A stretch of DNA of 64,000 bases from Myxococcus stipitatus (GTDB lineage: Bacteria; Myxococcota; Myxococcia; Myxococcales; Myxococcaceae). Under the pieces are notes generated by a model, which saw nothing but the letters and a program-made list of their open reading frames with translations, had not been told where the DNA came from and made no database searches. The stretch is from positions 434,001-498,000 of the forward strand of contig NZ_JAKCFI010000003.1 in the NCBI RefSeq assembly GCF_021412625.1. The letters are read 5' to 3'. Positions 61,524 to 64,000 of the stretch are shown here, piece by piece (position 1 is the stretch's first letter; each line of letters opens with the position of its first letter). A program made the position numbers and the translations under genes.

Positions 61524-62861
61524 TCACTTGCCATGGGTCACGAGTCTGTGGAGTTCCGTCCCTCGCGTCGAGACTTCCTTGGCCAGCACCTGGAGCTCCG
61601 CTGTGAGGGCCTTCCGGCAGTCGGCGACCCTCCCGCACTCCGCCACCGCCTGTCGGAGTCTCTCGAAGACCAGTTCGTGATAGCGCTGGGGGTGGGGGCC
61701 CTGGTGCCCCGCGACCGGAACGACGTTCTCGGGGTCCTTCAGCTCCATCCCGGCCTTCTTGAAGAGTCGCCTGAACAAGGGCGTCCAGGGGCCGCCACGC
61801 GCGGTGGAACGTTCGTTCTTGTTCGTGGCGATGTGGTGCTTTCGGGTGCCGCTCTTCTCCTGGCTCGCCATGGCCAGGGCATTGGGGGCGAGCGCGACGG
61901 TGAAGCCTTCCGCCGTCATGGCGACTGACCGCACGCCGCCCACGGCGGAGTATTGAAAGCCCGCCTGCGACTCCACGGCGAGCGCGGCCTGGGCGGAGCC
62001 GGGAAGTCGCGCGGCCTTCGTGGCCAGCCCCGCCGTGTTTCCAATGGCGGCTGTCGCCAGCATCACGAAGATGCGTGCCGCATTCTCCCCGAGGACCTCG
62101 CCGTATCCTTCCCCCGCCGCGCTGAGCTGCTCGAAGGTCGTGGCCTGGTCCGCCCGCCGCACGAGGGTCAGCCACCCATCCAGCAGACGCCACACGGTGT
62201 CCACGCCCAGGTAGGCGATGGCCAGGGCCGTCAGTGTCGCGGCGGCGCCCTTGGAGAGCGGCTCCGGGAGCGACCACAACAGCAGGTACATCGTCGCGGA
62301 CGCAGTGATGGTGGCCATGACGCTGACAGGATCCGCCATGCCCGCCAAGGCCTCGGCGGTCTCGGCCCACACGGAGTCCATGGCGATGGCGAAGGCCAGC
62401 GTGTACTTGCCGTCGCTGGCCAGGAGGGGGCCCTCCGCCAGGAGCATCAAGCAGTCCCCGGGCTGACCCTTCCGCCGACACCAGCCGCCGTACTCTCGGG
62501 TCAGCTCGTCATCCGCGTAGTCCTCCAGCAGGTGCGGGCCGGTCAGGTCGTCCTGGTATTCGGGAAGGAGCCGAGGTGGGCGGCCTTCGTAGCGGTACAC
62601 ACCACTCCTGCGCGGAACGCCGAAGAACTCCCGGGCCTCTTGCATGGGAGTGCGAGACCCACGGACATCGTGGGCCAGCTCCGTGAGCGCCTCCGCGTAT
62701 TCGTCGCCCTCGAGTTCGGTCGGCGTCTCCTCCGTCCCGGCTTCGTCGCGGGGGACGACGACGAACGTGTCGTGGCCTGTTTCCAGCCGCACGACGCGGC
62801 TCGTACCGCAGCCCGCGAGGATTGCCAGCACGAGCAACGGCGCTGCCCATCGAAGCCACAT
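61524..62861 (-). CDS. SitA-like lipoprotein polymorphic toxin with a C-terminal AHH nuclease domain
   Basis: A 445-residue toxin. Signal peptide and lipobox LAGC (Cys18) direct it to the outer membrane; the mature start GTSRVVRLETGHDTFVVVPR is typical of SitA toxins. These pass between sibling cells by TraA-dependent outer-membrane exchange. A middle region has hydrophobic helices (TASATMYLLLWSL, ATLTALAIAYLGV). The C-terminus is an AHH-type HNH-like nuclease: KHHIATNKNE (His342, His343) and AGHQGPHPQRYH (His386, His390, His395). The start at 62861 is the ATG before WLRWAAPLLV. The cognate SitI-like gene follows at once. No SitB-type gene is present. Confidence 0.82.
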   Translation of the reverse strand: MWLRWAAPLLVLAILAGCGTSRVVRLETGHDTFVVVPRDEAGTEETPTELEGDEYAEALTELAHDVRGSRTPMQEAREFFGVPRRSGVYRYEGRPPRLLPEYQDDLTGPHLLEDYADDELTREYGGWCRRKGQPGDCLMLLAEGPLLASDGKYTLAFAIAMDSVWAETAEALAGMADPVSVMATITASATMYLLLWSLPEPLSKGAAATLTALAIAYLGVDTVWRLLDGWLTLVRRADQATTFEQLSAAGEGYGEVLGENAARIFVMLATAAIGNTAGLATKAARLPGSAQAALAVESQAGFQYSAVGGVRSVAMTAEGFTVALAPNALAMASQEKSGTRKHHIATNKNERSTARGGPWTPLFRRLFKKAGMELKDPENVVPVAGHQGPHPQRYHELVFERLRQAVAECGRVADCRKALTAELQVLAKEVSTRGTELHRLVTHGK

Positions 62862-62943
62862 GGCGAGTCCCCCCGTCGGGAGTCCCGCGAACGCGGACGT
62901 GTCCCGACGGGGCCGGAGGATATCGGGAATCCGACAAGGCTTG

Positions 62944-63011
62944 CCCATCATGGGCGCCACGCGGGATTCGTGCGCCCTTCCCTCGATGGGAAATCGCGTG
63001 CCCATCGTGGG
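62944..63011. promoter_or_regulatory. Three short palindromes upstream of the toxin
   Basis: CCCATCATGGG (62944-62954), CCCTCGATGGG (62980-62990) and CCCATCGTGGG (63001-63011) are near-identical dyads 36 and 21 bp apart, the second interval being two helical turns. They lie 83-150 bp upstream of the sitA-like start. This spacing suits regulator binding sites. The remaining sequence to 63137 shows no gene. Confidence 0.4.
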
Positions 63012-63137
63012 AAGCGCGCTTCCTCGAATCCAGACGTCAGGGTGAGGGTACAGCCCATCGATTGGGTGTCATGGGACAGGCCGGGGACTTGCTTGTGGTC
63101 GTCCTCGCTCACGGTGGGCACTCGGGGGGAGAGACGG

Positions 63138-64000
63138 ATGCGCGGATGGGCTGCATTGGCGATGGGACTCGCCACGGGACCGGCGCTGGCGCATGACCTC
63201 GTCGTCGACACGACAGTGAACGGCGAGAAGTTCCACGTGGTGACGCAATACCCGACGGTGCTCCGCTTCGAGGTGTCCGTCACCAACGTCCACCCCTCGG
63301 ACGTGTCCGTGCTCGACGCCATCTCCGCCGCCCTCATGGAGTCCCAGGGCTACCGCTTCGACCCGCCACCCCCCGTGGCCATCCCCGTGGGCGGCTCCAT
63401 CACCTACGTCCAGGACCTCTTCGTCCCCGACCGCGACTTCTGCGAGGCGCTCGCCGCCCTGAGCCACGCCACCTTCCCCGGACTGGGCCGCGGCGTCGTG
63501 GGCATCACCTTCCCCGACGGAACCTCCGGCAGCGAGGCCCGCTTCAGCTGCGCGGACCCCGCGCCCTACACCTGCTGGAACGCCTTCTTCCTCGGAGAAG
63601 GCGCCTCCACCCGCCTGCAGGTCCTCGACCTCTTCTCCGGCGAGCTCCACCCCGCGAGCCAGGCCTTCTCGCCTCCTCTCGACGCGCTCGCCTTCAGCTC
63701 CGACACCCGACAGTTGTTCGGCTTCACGCCGTCGGGCGAGCTGATGCGGGTGTCCGGCGACGGCGCCGCGCTCCCCGTGGGCTTCGTCCCCACCGAGGAG
63801 CCCTTCCACGCCGCCACCATCACCGACGAGGACATCTACGTCGGCGTCGCCGGAGACCGCCTCTTCCGCCTGTTCACCGACTTCGGCGGCGTGCTGTCCG
63901 ACGTGGCCATCCAGGCCCCCGAGGGCTTCGAGGTGGGCGACCTGGCCTTCAACCCGTTCGACCGCCTCCTCTACGCGTACAACCAGTCCTCGCACCGGCT
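63138..64000 (+). CDS. Secreted hypothetical protein (runs off the right edge)
   Basis: At least 287 residues are present and the frame is open to the edge. The ATG at 63138 follows GGGGGAGAG. The signal peptide MRGWAALAMGLATGPALAHD is followed by a beta-rich domain (DTTVNGEKFHVVTQYPTVLR) and then blade-like repeats of a propeller: LQVLDLFSGELHPASQAFSP, LAFSSDTRQLFGFTPSGELM, ITDEDIYVGVAGDRLFRLF. I do not recognise a specific family; surface or periplasmic binding is likely. It diverges from the toxin gene. Confidence 0.7.
   Translation, partial: MRGWAALAMGLATGPALAHDLVVDTTVNGEKFHVVTQYPTVLRFEVSVTNVHPSDVSVLDAISAALMESQGYRFDPPPPVAIPVGGSITYVQDLFVPDRDFCEALAALSHATFPGLGRGVVGITFPDGTSGSEARFSCADPAPYTCWNAFFLGEGASTRLQVLDLFSGELHPASQAFSPPLDALAFSSDTRQLFGFTPSGELMRVSGDGAALPVGFVPTEEPFHAATITDEDIYVGVAGDRLFRLFTDFGGVLSDVAIQAPEGFEVGDLAFNPFDRLLYAYNQSSHR

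Overview
The window is about 70% G+C, densely coded, with many ATGA start/stop overlaps. It carries several families typical of the myxobacterial suborder Cystobacterineae: TIGR02996-type proteins, very large carboxypeptidase-regulatory-like proteins in tandem, a SitA-like lipoprotein toxin with an Imm11-like partner, and many lipoproteins. I read it as a chromosomal segment of a Myxococcus, Corallococcus or Pyxidicoccus relative. No rRNA, tRNA, CRISPR array or intact insertion sequence was seen.

Layout. 1-20 kb: five roughly 1,000-residue envelope proteins built of repeated carboxypeptidase-regulatory-like beta-sandwich domains, all on the minus strand, plus a decayed remnant of a sixth. A PlsC-type acyltransferase and a YhaO/YhaN (SbcD/SbcC-like) pair sit among them. 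20-24 kb: a small lipoprotein, then a four-gene, fully overlapping minus-strand operon: a hypothetical protein, a six-TM histidine kinase, a polyprenyl-synthase-like protein and a SAM methyltransferase. 24-26 kb: a divergent DehI-like plus Asp-nucleophile alpha/beta-hydrolase pair. 26-32 kb: a secreted protein, a ferritin-like di-iron protein, a methyltransferase, an SPFH protein, an alpha/beta hydrolase, and a periplasmic molybdopterin oxidoreductase with its cytochrome b.

32.2-35.1 kb is the most interesting locus. It is a compact two-gene CBASS-type anti-phage system: a CD-NTase (cGAS/DncV-like cyclase) overlapping a CHAT-SAVED effector, in which a caspase-like protease is fused to a cyclic-oligonucleotide sensor. 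No ubiquitin-like, HORMA or TRIP13 accessory genes are adjacent.

35-45 kb: a beta-helix lipoprotein, an ArsR/SRPBCC pair, two tandem TIGR02996-type paralogues, a propeller-like protein flanked by 14-bp direct repeats, and nhaA with a structured leader. 45-51 kb: an outer-membrane beta-barrel gene, a 26-residue peptide and kdpFABC. The kdp sensor module (a KdpD N-terminal protein plus a separate HAMP/PAS histidine kinase) lies 6 kb further on at 57.3-60.3 kb. Between them are a lipoprotein, a LysR/DJ-1 divergent pair, a frameshifted SGNH hydrolase, a small Cys-rich secreted protein and an imine-reductase-like enzyme. The window closes with a hemerythrin, a SitI/SitA-like immunity/toxin pair and the start of another secreted protein.
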